Part shown: positions 8,383 to 15,882 of the stretch, piece after piece
How the letters are laid out: each line of letters starts with the position of its first letter
Position numbering within the stretch: position 1 is the stretch's first letter
The notes under the pieces: model-generated
Database searches by the model: none
The model's input: only the letters and a program-made list of their open reading frames with translations
Told to the model about the DNA's origin: nothing
NCBI RefSeq assembly: GCF_027492755.1
Contig: NZ_JAPUED010000219.1
Location: 1-38,387, forward strand
Direction: 5' to 3'
Source of the DNA: Micropruina sp.
Lineage (GTDB): Bacteria > Actinomycetota > Actinomycetes > Propionibacteriales > Propionibacteriaceae
Length of the DNA: 38,387 bases
Position numbers and translations under genes: made by a program

Positions 8383-9816
8383 TCAGCGCTGCGCGCGGAC
8401 GAACCCCGCTCGCTCGGCGGCGTCAGTGGAGTTGAACCACACATCGGTGATGGTGCGGTCGTAGCCTCCGGAGCCCCGCAAGTGGTACTTCATCGAGCGC
8501 TCGTTGCCCTTGATCTCGTAACCCTCGGGCGGTTCCGCCCCCACGTACGAACCTTCGCCGTAGGGGCTATCAGCTAAAGGGGAGGCATCACCCTTTGCGT
8601 CCTTCGCCTTCTTCTTCGCGTCGTCGACCGCGTCGGCGGCCTTGTCGGCCACCTCCTCGGCCTTGTCGGAGACCTCGTCGACGACATCGCCGGCCGCCTT
8701 CTTGGCGTCGTCGATCGCCTCCCCGGCCTTGTCGAGGGCCTCTGAGCCCGCGTCCTTGATGTCGTCGGCTTTGTCCGTCACGGCGTCCTTCACCTCTTCG
8801 GCCTTGTCGGCGGCGGCGTCCTTGATCTCTTCGGCCTTGTCGGCGGCGGCGTCCTTGATCTCGCCGGCCTTGTCCGCCACGGCGTCCTTGACCTCCCCGG
8901 CCTTGTCGACCACGGCGTCCTTCACCTCGCTCGCCTTGTCGGCAACGGTGGCGGCAGCCGCTTTGGCCTTGTCGGCCGCCTCTTTGGCGCCGTCCTTCAC
9001 CTTGTCGACCACGTCGGCGACCGGATCGGCCACGTACGGACGGGACGGCTCGTGGGTCTCCCAGCTCGCCTCCGGACCGGCCAGCAGCTTGCGGACGGCG
9101 TAGATCACGCCGGCCAGCACGGCCCCGGCCAGGGCGATCAGGCCCAGGGTCTTGCCGACGCTGCGGCGCTTGCGGGTGGGGGCGATCTCAGCGACCTCGT
9201 CGGCCAGCTCGGCGGCTTCCTCCTTCGCGATGTCGGCGGCCTTGTACAGGGCTGCCGCGAGCCAGGGCAGGAAGTCGTGTTGCACCTTGTCGCGGGCCAG
9301 GTCGACGGTGGGGGCCACCCGCTCGAGGGTGTCGTCAACCACCGGCCGGACCTTCTTCACCGCACTGTCGACAGCCGGTGTCACCTTGTCGAGGGCGTCG
9401 TCCAGCGCCGGATGCACCCGGTCGAGGGTCTCGGCGGCCAGCTTCGCGCCCCGCTTGCGGGCGTCGGTCAGCTTCGGATGCACCTTCTCGTAGGCTTCGC
9501 CGGCGAGCCGGGTGGCCTCCTTGAACGAGGGCTCGATCCGGTCGTAGGCGTCCTTGATGCTGGGCTCGATGCGCTCGTAGGTGTCCGAGGCCAGTTCGAC
9601 GCCACGTTTGCGGGCGGTGTCGAGGTGGGGCTGGACCCGGTCGTAGGCGTCCGCCGCGAATTCGGCACCGCGCTTGCGGGCCTCTTCCACGTAGTCGCCT
9701 GCCTGCTCGACCAGGGGGGTGAGCTTCTGCACGGCCTCGTCGAGGGCTGCTCGGCTGGCGTCTGCGGCTGACTCGGCGGTCGATTCGACGGCCTTCAGCG
9801 GCTTCTTACGCTTCAC
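8383..9816 (-). CDS. Membrane protein with apolipoprotein/LEA-like 11-mer repeats and sunset domain
   Basis: A 477-residue protein of unknown function. Residues about 50-175 are Pro-punctuated 11/22-residue amphipathic repeats such as YDRVQPHLDTARKRG and YERIEPSIKDA, resembling apolipoprotein A-I repeats. A membrane helix follows at about 220-242. Next come six 11-residue repeats of the type DKAEEIKDAAA (about 293-358), like group 3 LEA proteins, then more Ala/Lys/Asp helix. The last 40 residues (MKYHLRGSGGYDRTITDVWF, then AERAGFVRA) match my memory of the actinobacterial sunset domain. I chose the GTG giving MKRKKPLK because GGAGG lies four bases upstream; the GTG at 9843 lacks a site. Role could be envelope, lipid-surface or stress related. 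Confidence 0.85.
   Translation of the reverse strand: MKRKKPLKAVESTAESAADASRAALDEAVQKLTPLVEQAGDYVEEARKRGAEFAADAYDRVQPHLDTARKRGVELASDTYERIEPSIKDAYDRIEPSFKEATRLAGEAYEKVHPKLTDARKRGAKLAAETLDRVHPALDDALDKVTPAVDSAVKKVRPVVDDTLERVAPTVDLARDKVQHDFLPWLAAALYKAADIAKEEAAELADEVAEIAPTRKRRSVGKTLGLIALAGAVLAGVIYAVRKLLAGPEASWETHEPSRPYVADPVADVVDKVKDGAKEAADKAKAAAATVADKASEVKDAVVDKAGEVKDAVADKAGEIKDAAADKAEEIKDAAADKAEEVKDAVTDKADDIKDAGSEALDKAGEAIDDAKKAAGDVVDEVSDKAEEVADKAADAVDDAKKKAKDAKGDASPLADSPYGEGSYVGAEPPEGYEIKGNERSMKYHLRGSGGYDRTITDVWFNSTDAAERAGFVRAQR
8743..8940 (-). repeat. Six tandem 33-bp in-frame repeats
   Basis: Six copies of a 33-base unit encode DKAxEIKDAAA-type 11-mers. The two central copies are almost identical in DNA. 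Changes among copies sit mainly in the third and ninth to eleventh residues, keeping the heptad-like charge pattern. Confidence 0.85.
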
Positions 9817-9906
9817 TGTTCCTCCAGTGGTTGGGATGGTCACGGCTATACCGCGTTCCCCAAACTACCGGCCCGCTACAGCGTCGAACAGGTTTGGCGG
9901 CGCATT

Positions 9907-9923
9907 CCACCCCTAGCGGGTGG
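9907..9923 (-). terminator. Short hairpin downstream of the LysR-type gene
   Basis: CCACCC (9907-9912) pairs with GGGTGG (9918-9923) around CTAGC, 23 bases beyond the stop of the minus-strand regulator gene. No T tract is present. Confidence 0.4.
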
Positions 9924-9946
9924 GCGGTAGCTCAGCCGCCAGGCGA

Positions 9947-10846
9947 TCAGCGGCCGGGTTGCCGGAGTAGCCGTCGGGCGCCGTCGACGATGCCGGACGC
10001 GATCGCGTCCAGCAGCGGTGAGCGCAGATTCCACTGCTGCCAGTACAGGGCGACGTCCATCGGTGGACCTCCGAGACCGACCAGTTCGCCGGCGGCGAGA
10101 GCGTCCGTGGACTGGAACCGGGGAAGCAGCCCCCAGCCCAGCCCGGCTCGGACGGCGCGCGCATAGTCCGCCGACGCCGGGACGAAGTGGCGCGGCGGGA
10201 GCGCGGGGTCGACTCCACGCTCGGTGAGCCAGTCGGTCTGCAGATCGTCGCGCCGATCGAAGTCGACGAGCGGAGCCCGGGCCAGTGCGGCGCCGGTCGG
10301 GCCGTCCGGCAGCCAGCGGTCGACGAATTCCGGCCTGGCCATCGCTTCGTAGCGCATCACGCCCAACGGCACGACCCGGCAGCCCGCCACCGGGCGCGCG
10401 CGGGACGTGACCGCACCCATCACGGTGCCCGATTCGAGCAGCCCGGCGGTGAAGTCCTGATCGTCGCGATGCAGATCGAAGACCACCGGCTGGCTGCCGG
10501 CCAGCTCGGCCAGCGGCTCGAGGAACCAGGTGGCCAGCGAATCGGCGTTGACCGCCAGCGGGACGCTGATCGGCGTTCCGTCCGGGTCGTCGGCACCCAG
10601 GCCGAGCAGCAGATCGTGCTCCAAGAGCGCGAGTTGACGGGCCATCCGGACGACCGCATAGCCGGCTTCGGTCGGCCGGACCGGCTTACTGCGGACCAAC
10701 AACACGCGGCCCACCTGGCGTTCCAGCACCTTGAGTCGCTGGCTGACCGCGCTCGGGGTGAGATGCAGCCGCGCGGCGGCGGCATCGAGCGTCCCCTCGT
10801 CGACGATCGTGGCGAGGGTCTCGGCCAGTTCGAGCGCGATTCGCAT
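9947..10846 (-). CDS. lysG: LysR-type regulator of lysine export
   Basis: ArgP/LysG-type LysR family activator of 299 residues. The N-terminal winged helix-turn-helix (about 15-60) includes GTLDAAAARLHLTPSAVSQR and the wing LERQVGRVLL. The remainder is the effector-binding domain that in relatives senses lysine, arginine or histidine. It is divergent from a LysE exporter 69 bases away, the arrangement known from Corynebacterium glutamicum, so it most likely activates that gene when basic amino acids accumulate. TAGCAT six bases before the ATG indicates leaderless expression. Confidence 0.93.
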   Translation of the reverse strand: MRIALELAETLATIVDEGTLDAAAARLHLTPSAVSQRLKVLERQVGRVLLVRSKPVRPTEAGYAVVRMARQLALLEHDLLLGLGADDPDGTPISVPLAVNADSLATWFLEPLAELAGSQPVVFDLHRDDQDFTAGLLESGTVMGAVTSRARPVAGCRVVPLGVMRYEAMARPEFVDRWLPDGPTGAALARAPLVDFDRRDDLQTDWLTERGVDPALPPRHFVPASADYARAVRAGLGWGLLPRFQSTDALAAGELVGLGGPPMDVALYWQQWNLRSPLLDAIASGIVDGARRLLRQPGR

Positions 10847-10858
10847 GAAGAAATGCTA
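10847..10858 (-). promoter_or_regulatory. Leaderless promoter of lysG
   Basis: TAGCAT (10853-10858, minus strand) lies six bases before the ATG. The adjoining AT-rich 25 bases, shared with lysE, are the likely LysG binding region. Confidence 0.5.
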
Positions 10859-10880
10859 ATGCTGCTGAAGAATCATGAAC

Positions 10881-10915
10881 TGGACTAAGTCTCGACCGCC
10901 GCCTAGCGTCGAATC
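10881..10915 (+). promoter_or_regulatory. Promoter of lysE, leaderless type
   Basis: TGGACT (10881-10886), a 17-base spacer, TAGCGT (10904-10909), six bases, then the GTG start. No ribosome site is present. Confidence 0.65.
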
Positions 10916-11617
10916 GTGACCCCCTATCTCGCCGGGCTCGGACTCGGCTTCTCGCTGATCGTCGCCATCGGTGCCCAGAATCTCTTCGTCCTCCGCCAGG
11001 GCATCCGGCGGGAACACGTCGTCCTCACCGCGACCATCTGTGCGGTATCGGACGCGGTCCTGATCGTGGCCGGGGTCTCCGGGGTCGGATTGCTGCTGCA
11101 GGCCGTTCCCTGGCTGTTCGACGCCGTCCGCTGGGTCGGTGCGGCGTTCCTGGCCGGCTACGGAATCCTGGCCGGACGCCGCGCCTGGCGCGGAGAGGGC
11201 GAGACCCTGCGGGTGGTGGCCGGGGACTCGTCGTCCGCGCCGGGCGAGGTGACGCCGACGTCCGGCCTGGCGGGCTCCGGCGACCTGTCCGGGCCGGGCT
11301 CCGGCGACGTGATGGTGGCGACCCGGACGAGCGGCGTCGCCGTCGCAATGACGGCGCTGGCGCTCACCTGGCTGAACCCGCACGTCTACCTCGACACGGT
11401 CTTCCTGCTGGGCACCGTCGCCAACGCCCAGGGCGAGGGTCGCTGGATCTTCGCCGTCGGTGCACTGACCGCCAGCCTGATCTGGTTCTACGGGCTGGCC
11501 GTGGGTGCTCGGTTGCTGTCGAAGTGGCTCGCCACGCCGCGAGCCTGGCGGATCTTCGACGCCGTGATCGCGGTGGTCATGCTTGCCCTGGCCGCTGGGC
11601 TCGTGCTGAGTCACTGA
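10916..11617 (+). CDS. lysE: LysE-type basic amino acid exporter
   Basis: Six-helix inner-membrane exporter of the LysE/ArgO family, 233 residues, predicted to expel excess lysine or arginine. It starts with the typical [23 protein letters not shown] and contains the family signature [16 protein letters not shown]. Between helices three and four (about residues 90-138) there is a Gly/Ser/Pro-rich insert of roughly 45 residues, a long cytoplasmic loop beyond the usual length. Divergent lysG is its expected regulator. Confidence 0.93.
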   Translation: MTPYLAGLGLGFSLIVAIGAQNLFVLRQGIRREHVVLTATICAVSDAVLIVAGVSGVGLLLQAVPWLFDAVRWVGAAFLAGYGILAGRRAWRGEGETLRVVAGDSSSAPGEVTPTSGLAGSGDLSGPGSGDVMVATRTSGVAVAMTALALTWLNPHVYLDTVFLLGTVANAQGEGRWIFAVGALTASLIWFYGLAVGARLLSKWLATPRAWRIFDAVIAVVMLALAAGLVLSH

Positions 11618-11754
11618 ACCCTGATCCACCGATCTGCGGCGGCTGCTGGCGGGCGTCCGGGAAGCCTCGTCGTGGGTGTGTCAGGATGGGCGGCACCCAC
11701 AGCGGACGAACCAGCTGGGCGGCGTCGTGGCCGCTCGAAGGAAAGGACAACACC

Positions 11755-12267
<513 letters not shown>

Positions 12268-12276
12268 GACTTCGAC

Positions 12277-12311
12277 GACGACCCGGGCCGCCGCGGCGGT
12301 CCGGGGTCGTC
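12277..12311. terminator. Hairpin terminator between convergent genes
   Basis: GACGACCC, GG and CCGCC (12277-12292) pair with 12295-12311 with one bulged C and one G-T pair. The stem starts nine bases after the cyclophilin stop and touches the stop of the facing small gene, so it can serve both. Confidence 0.7.
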
Positions 12312-12459
12312 AGGCTCGCGGGCTGGAGGCGACCGGAACGGGCGTCAGCGGCGTCGCGGTGTTGAGCCAGACGGCCAGCCCGACGGCGGCCATCAGCGCG
12401 AGTGCGGCCACGACCAGCCATCCGAGCAGCGCCCGGTCGCCGGCTCGGCGTCGATTCAC
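12310..12459 (-). CDS. Small single-helix membrane protein, 49 residues
   Basis: Not in a recognised family. The frame opens with GTG inside a GTGA overlap with the stop of the AsnC-domain gene and encodes a basic N terminus (MNRRRAGDR), one hydrophobic helix (about 10-33, WLVVAALALMAAVGLAVWL) and a short Thr/Pro/Ser tail. The positive-inside charge pattern puts the tail outside. Codon third positions are G/C-rich like its neighbours. The overlap implies translational coupling with the AsnC-domain gene. Function unknown. Confidence 0.7.
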   Translation of the reverse strand: MNRRRAGDRALLGWLVVAALALMAAVGLAVWLNTATPLTPVPVASSPRA

Positions 12460-12734
12460 TCGGCGCCCAGCGAGAAGGCCGCCTCCAGGTCGTGCGAAGA
12501 GTAGGCCCGGAAGGCGATATGGGTCACGGTGTCGACCACACCGGGAACCCGGTTCAGCCGTTCGGTGACGACCTCGGAGACCTGGTCGACCGAACGGACC
12601 CGGATCAGGGCGATCAGGTCGATCTCGCCGGTGACCGAATACACCTCGGAGACGCCTTCCAGCCCGGCGATCTGGGTGGCCACGTCGGGAATGCGGGCGA
12701 CCTCGGCGTGGATGAAGACAATCGCGGTGATCAT
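12456..12734 (-). CDS. Stand-alone AsnC/Lrp effector-binding (RAM) domain protein
   Basis: A 92-residue protein consisting only of the alpha/beta RAM domain of Lrp/AsnC regulators, with no DNA-binding half. Typical features are the start MITAIVFIHAE, the loop VYSVTGEIDLIALIRV (consensus VTGxxDLxL), and the THIAFRAY strand. Such proteins form amino-acid-sensing oligomers in relatives, sometimes pairing with full-length Lrp proteins. Its ATG follows a leaderless promoter that overlaps the stop of the upstream exonuclease gene, and it overlaps the downstream small membrane protein gene. Confidence 0.92.
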   Translation of the reverse strand: MITAIVFIHAEVARIPDVATQIAGLEGVSEVYSVTGEIDLIALIRVRSVDQVSEVVTERLNRVPGVVDTVTHIAFRAYSSHDLEAAFSLGAE

Positions 12735-12746
12735 GGCGAGAGCCTA
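12735..12746 (-). promoter_or_regulatory. Leaderless promoter overlapping a stop codon
   Basis: TAGGCT (12741-12746, minus strand), six bases, then the ATG of the AsnC-domain gene. The TAG is also the stop codon of the exonuclease-UvrC gene. This is the same hexamer and geometry as at 7744-7749. Confidence 0.5.
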
Positions 12747-14462
12747 GACCCGCGCTGTGCCCAAGGCGTGCCGGGCCAGCTCACCGTCGGCCAGGCCGAC
12801 GTGCAGCGGCCAGCTCCACTCGCCGTCGATCTCGATCAGCCGGACGCCGGGGCGCTCCAGCCAGGCTGCGATCCGTTCGGTCTCTTCCACCGTCGCCGCC
12901 GGCTGCGGCCCGGGCGGCCGCCTCACCTGCTCGGCCGCGGCCACCGCGGCGCGGGCCACCGCCTGGGCGACGTCGCCCGGTCGCGCCCGGGCGGCGCCGG
13001 CAAGCCGTCCGTAGCGGATGACATGGATCTCCCAGTCGCCCCGGTCGCGGCAGGCGGCGACGATCTGCGGGCAGCCGGCCAGGCTCGCCACCCGATGGTG
13101 GCGCAGCGTGCTGCGGGCGAAGGTGGTCAGCCGGTCGGTGATCGTGGCGGCGTCCTCGAAACGCTGCTGGGCGACCAGTCCGGTCAACCGGCCGCGGGCC
13201 GCCCGCAGCACCGGACGGATATCGCGGGTCAGCCCGGCCCAGACCTGCCGGACCACCTCGGCGTACTCCTCAGGCGTGACGGCCAGTTCGCACGGCGCGC
13301 AACAGCGGCCCAGTTCGCCGAGCATGCAGGAGTCGGACGGCCGCTTCGCCGACAACCGGGCGGTGCACTGCCGGATCGGGAACGCGTCGTAGAGGGCGGC
13401 CTGGACGGCTTCGGCGGTGCCCCGCCGCGCGAACGGGCCGAAGTAGTCGGCGCCGTCGGGCAGGCAGCGGCGCACGATCGACAGCCGCGGGTAGGGCTCG
13501 CGGGTCAGCTTGAGCCAGAGTTGTCGTTCGGGATACTTCGAGCGCCGGTTGTACCGCGGCGAGTGTGCGGCGATCAGCCGTAGTTCGAGCACTTCGGCCT
13601 CGAGTTCGCTGTTGCAGGTGAGATGTTCGACGCCGGTGGCCACCCGCACCATCTCGTCGATCCGCGGCCGGGTCTCGGCGGCCGTGAAATAGCTGCGCAC
13701 CCGGGCCCGCAGGTTGCGGCTCTTGCCGACGTAGAGCACCTGGCGACGGGTCTGGCCCGCGGCGTCGCGTCCATCGGCGACGAACCAGTACACCCCGGGC
13801 GAGGCCGGCAGACCCGTGGCCCAGGTGCGCTTGGCGCGGCGTTGCGGGGACACCCGGCGGGTGAACTCGAGGAGATCCTCCACGGTGTGGACGCCGAGGT
13901 TGCCGACCCGCTCGAGTAGGCCGTGCAGCACCGTCACCGTCGCCCGGGCGTCGGTCAGGGCGCGGTGATTGGGTGCGGTCTCGGCGTGGAAGTGCTGGGC
14001 CAGGGTCGCCAGCTTGTGGTTGCGCACCTCGTCGCGCAACAGCGCCTGCCGGGCCAGCGCGACCGTGTCGATCACCGGCGGATTCGGCCACGCGTAGTCG
14101 AGACCGGCGCAGGCCCGCTTCAAGAAGCCGACGTCGAAGGACGCGTTGTGGGCGACCAGGACGCAGCCCGCGGCGAACTCCAGAAAACTGGGCAGCACCG
14201 ACGCCAGCCTCGGTGCGCCGGCCACCATCGTGTCGGTGATGCCGGTGAGCACGGCGATCAGCGGTGGAATATGGGTGGACGGGTTGACCAGGGTCTGGAA
14301 CTCGCCGAGTACCTCGCCGCCGGCCACCTTGACCGCACCCACCTCGGTGACCTTGTCGTCGACACCGCCACCGGTGGTCTCGAGATCGACCACGCAGAAC
14401 TGGACCTGGCTCAGCGGTGTGCCCAGATCGTCGAAGGTCGGTTGGCTCGGCAATGCGGTCAT
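12744..14462 (-). CDS. DEDDh exonuclease fused to UvrC-like GIY-YIG domain
   Basis: A 572-residue two-enzyme fusion. Residues about 20-190 are a DnaQ-like 3'-5' exonuclease with Exo I (VVDLETTGGG), Exo II (AHNASFDVGFLKRAC) and Exo III (HRALTDARATV) motifs, giving the DEDDh set. Residues about 215-320 are a GIY-YIG endonuclease as in UvrC: PGVYWFVAD, then VLYVGKSRNLRARVRSYF, with NSELEAEVLE further on. A Cys-containing segment (CCAPC) and a UvrC-like linker follow. It resembles mycobacterial Rv2191. Without the C-terminal UvrC endonuclease it probably acts like Cho in repair. The ATG giving MTALPSQPTF follows a TAGCGT box. Confidence 0.93.
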   Translation of the reverse strand: MTALPSQPTFDDLGTPLSQVQFCVVDLETTGGGVDDKVTEVGAVKVAGGEVLGEFQTLVNPSTHIPPLIAVLTGITDTMVAGAPRLASVLPSFLEFAAGCVLVAHNASFDVGFLKRACAGLDYAWPNPPVIDTVALARQALLRDEVRNHKLATLAQHFHAETAPNHRALTDARATVTVLHGLLERVGNLGVHTVEDLLEFTRRVSPQRRAKRTWATGLPASPGVYWFVADGRDAAGQTRRQVLYVGKSRNLRARVRSYFTAAETRPRIDEMVRVATGVEHLTCNSELEAEVLELRLIAAHSPRYNRRSKYPERQLWLKLTREPYPRLSIVRRCLPDGADYFGPFARRGTAEAVQAALYDAFPIRQCTARLSAKRPSDSCMLGELGRCCAPCELAVTPEEYAEVVRQVWAGLTRDIRPVLRAARGRLTGLVAQQRFEDAATITDRLTTFARSTLRHHRVASLAGCPQIVAACRDRGDWEIHVIRYGRLAGAARARPGDVAQAVARAAVAAAEQVRRPPGPQPAATVEETERIAAWLERPGVRLIEIDGEWSWPLHVGLADGELARHALGTARV

Positions 14463-14475
14463 GGGCGAGACGCTA
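14463..14475 (-). promoter_or_regulatory. Leaderless promoter of the exonuclease-UvrC gene
   Basis: TAGCGT (14470-14475, minus strand) ends seven bases before the ATG, and no ribosome site is seen. The same hexamer serves lysE. Confidence 0.5.
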
Positions 14476-14479
14476 GAAG

Positions 14480-14517
14480 CCGGCACTGACAAATCCGGCA
14501 CTGACAAAAGTGTCGGA
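14480..14517. promoter_or_regulatory. Tandem repeat and palindrome between divergent promoters
   Basis: CCGGCACTGACAAA occurs twice with a period of 16 bases (14480-14493 and 14496-14508). The second copy forms an imperfect palindrome with AGTGTCGG (CCGGCACT, six bases, AGTGTCGG). It lies between the -10 boxes of two divergent genes, so it is a candidate operator for both. Confidence 0.4.
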
Positions 14518-14526
14518 GCCGGCTTG

Positions 14527-14538
14527 CAGACTGCGGGC
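14527..14538 (+). promoter_or_regulatory. Possible leaderless promoter of the four-Cys protein gene
   Basis: CAGACT (14527-14532), one mismatch from TANNNT, lies six bases before the ATG. No ribosome site precedes the ATG. Confidence 0.35.
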
Positions 14539-14787
14539 ATGGAGATGCTGAGGATCGATTGCGGAACCTGCGCGGTACGCGGTCCCGCCTGTGGCGATTG
14601 CATGGTGACGGCGCTGTTGGGAGCCGATCATGAGGTGGTCGAATTCTGCTCTGATGAGGTCAGTGCGCTGCGCGCGATGACCTCGCAGGGGCTACTGCCT
14701 CCCCTTCGCTTGGTGGAAGCGGTATCATTACGCCCGACGCTCGAACCGGAGGGGGACTGGTTTGCGTCGGGGGAAGACGTCGTTTAG
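14539..14787 (+). CDS. Conserved four-cysteine small protein
   Basis: An 82-residue soluble protein. Its N terminus has CGTC and CGDC (C8, C11, C19, C22) in a CxxC-x7-CxxC layout suited to zinc or an Fe-S cluster. A helical acidic middle (SDEVSALRAMTSQGL) and PPLRLV follow. I recall similar small Cys proteins beside NlpC/P60 genes in other actinomycetes, but no function. The ATG is placed by the CxxC spacing to the start and a leaderless-type box. The next gene begins 63 bases later on the same strand. Confidence 0.75.
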   Translation: MEMLRIDCGTCAVRGPACGDCMVTALLGADHEVVEFCSDEVSALRAMTSQGLLPPLRLVEAVSLRPTLEPEGDWFASGEDVV

Positions 14788-14850
14788 GATTTTCTCAGGT
14801 TTGGTCCGCTGACTTCCCCGCAGTGACCCCATTGTGATCGTCAGGAGGCG

Positions 14851-15882
14851 ATGGTGCGACTGCGTGCCTTTGTTCGAGGCAGCCTGGTGGCTGTGGCCGG
14901 TGCCGCGGTCGTGTTCGCCGGCCCGACGGTGCGGCCCGCGTCCGCTGATCCGCTGAGCGACGCCAAGGACAAGCTGGCCGCCATCGAGCAGGAGCAGAGC
15001 AAGATCGGCGAGCAGTGGGCCGAGGTGAAGCTCCAACTCGCCCAGGGCAAGACGAAGGTCGCCACGCTCAACGCCGACATCGCCGCCCAGCAGAAGAAGG
15101 TCGACGGGCTGCGCAAGCAGGCCCAGCAGGTCACCATCAGCCGTTTCCAGAGCCGTGGCGTCGACATCACCGTGCAACTGGTGACCTCGCCCGATCCGGA
15201 CGCCTTCCTCGCCGACATGTCCACCATGGGCAAGCTCGACCAGAACATGAACTCGCTGCTGCAGGACTACCAGGCGCAGCAGGCCAACCTCGCCGATCTG
15301 CAGCGCGCCGCGCGCGATCAGGTGAGCACGATCGCCGCCGAGGAGCAGCGGCTCGCCTCGTTGAAGAAGCAGATCGACGCCAAGATCCAAGAGGGCCAGG
15401 CGCTGGTCGACCAGTTGACCGAGCAGGAGCGGCAGCGGCTGAACGCCGAGGACGCGGCTTCGCGTGACGCCTCGCGCCAGGCGGCCGCCGAGGAGGACTT
15501 CGTCGACGACAGCGGCTCGGCCGACTCCCGGGCGATCCGCGCGGTGAAGTACGCGGTTTCCAAGGTGCCGACCGGCCAATACGTGTGGGGTGCCGAAGGG
15601 CCGAACAACTTCGACTGCTCCGGGCTGATGCTGGCCGCCTACCGCACCGTCGGCATCTCGCTGCCGCACTCGTCGCGGGTCCAGTCCACCCTCGGCCGGC
15701 CGGTCGCTCGTGACCAGCTCAAGCCCGGTGACCTGCTGTTCTTCTACAGCCCGATCCACCACGTCGGCATGTACATGGGCGACGGCCTGTTCGTGCATGC
15801 GCGCAACCCGCGCAACGACCTGGAGATCACCAAGCTGTCCACCTACCCGGCCTACCAGGGTGCCCGCCGCGTCGTCGGTTGA
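14851..15882 (+). CDS. Secreted NlpC/P60 peptidoglycan endopeptidase
   Basis: Cell-wall hydrolase of the RipA/RipC type, 343 residues, which cuts peptide stems of peptidoglycan. A signal peptide (about 1-32, ending ASA) leads into a long coiled coil (about 35-205, rich in Gln/Lys/Glu) and a C-terminal NlpC/P60 domain. Catalytic Cys is in FDCSGLM (about 256) and His in HHVGMYMG (about 303-304), with VHARN (His about 316) as third residue. The coiled coil is the usual FtsEX-regulated inhibitory module in relatives. AGGAGG is only two bases from the ATG, so the next codon, GTG at 14854, may be the real start. Confidence 0.94.
   Translation: MVRLRAFVRGSLVAVAGAAVVFAGPTVRPASADPLSDAKDKLAAIEQEQSKIGEQWAEVKLQLAQGKTKVATLNADIAAQQKKVDGLRKQAQQVTISRFQSRGVDITVQLVTSPDPDAFLADMSTMGKLDQNMNSLLQDYQAQQANLADLQRAARDQVSTIAAEEQRLASLKKQIDAKIQEGQALVDQLTEQERQRLNAEDAASRDASRQAAAEEDFVDDSGSADSRAIRAVKYAVSKVPTGQYVWGAEGPNNFDCSGLMLAAYRTVGISLPHSSRVQSTLGRPVARDQLKPGDLLFFYSPIHHVGMYMGDGLFVHARNPRNDLEITKLSTYPAYQGARRVVG

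Noticed and set aside
8743-8940. CRISPR-like array suggested by the regular repeats
   Set aside because: The repeats are contiguous 33-base in-frame units with no spacers and encode amphipathic 11-mers.
14788-14850. Cyclic-di-AMP (ydaO-type) riboswitch before the NlpC/P60 gene
   Set aside because: Such elements often precede cell-wall hydrolase genes in actinomycetes, but only 63 bases separate the genes and none of the conserved ydaO blocks is visible.
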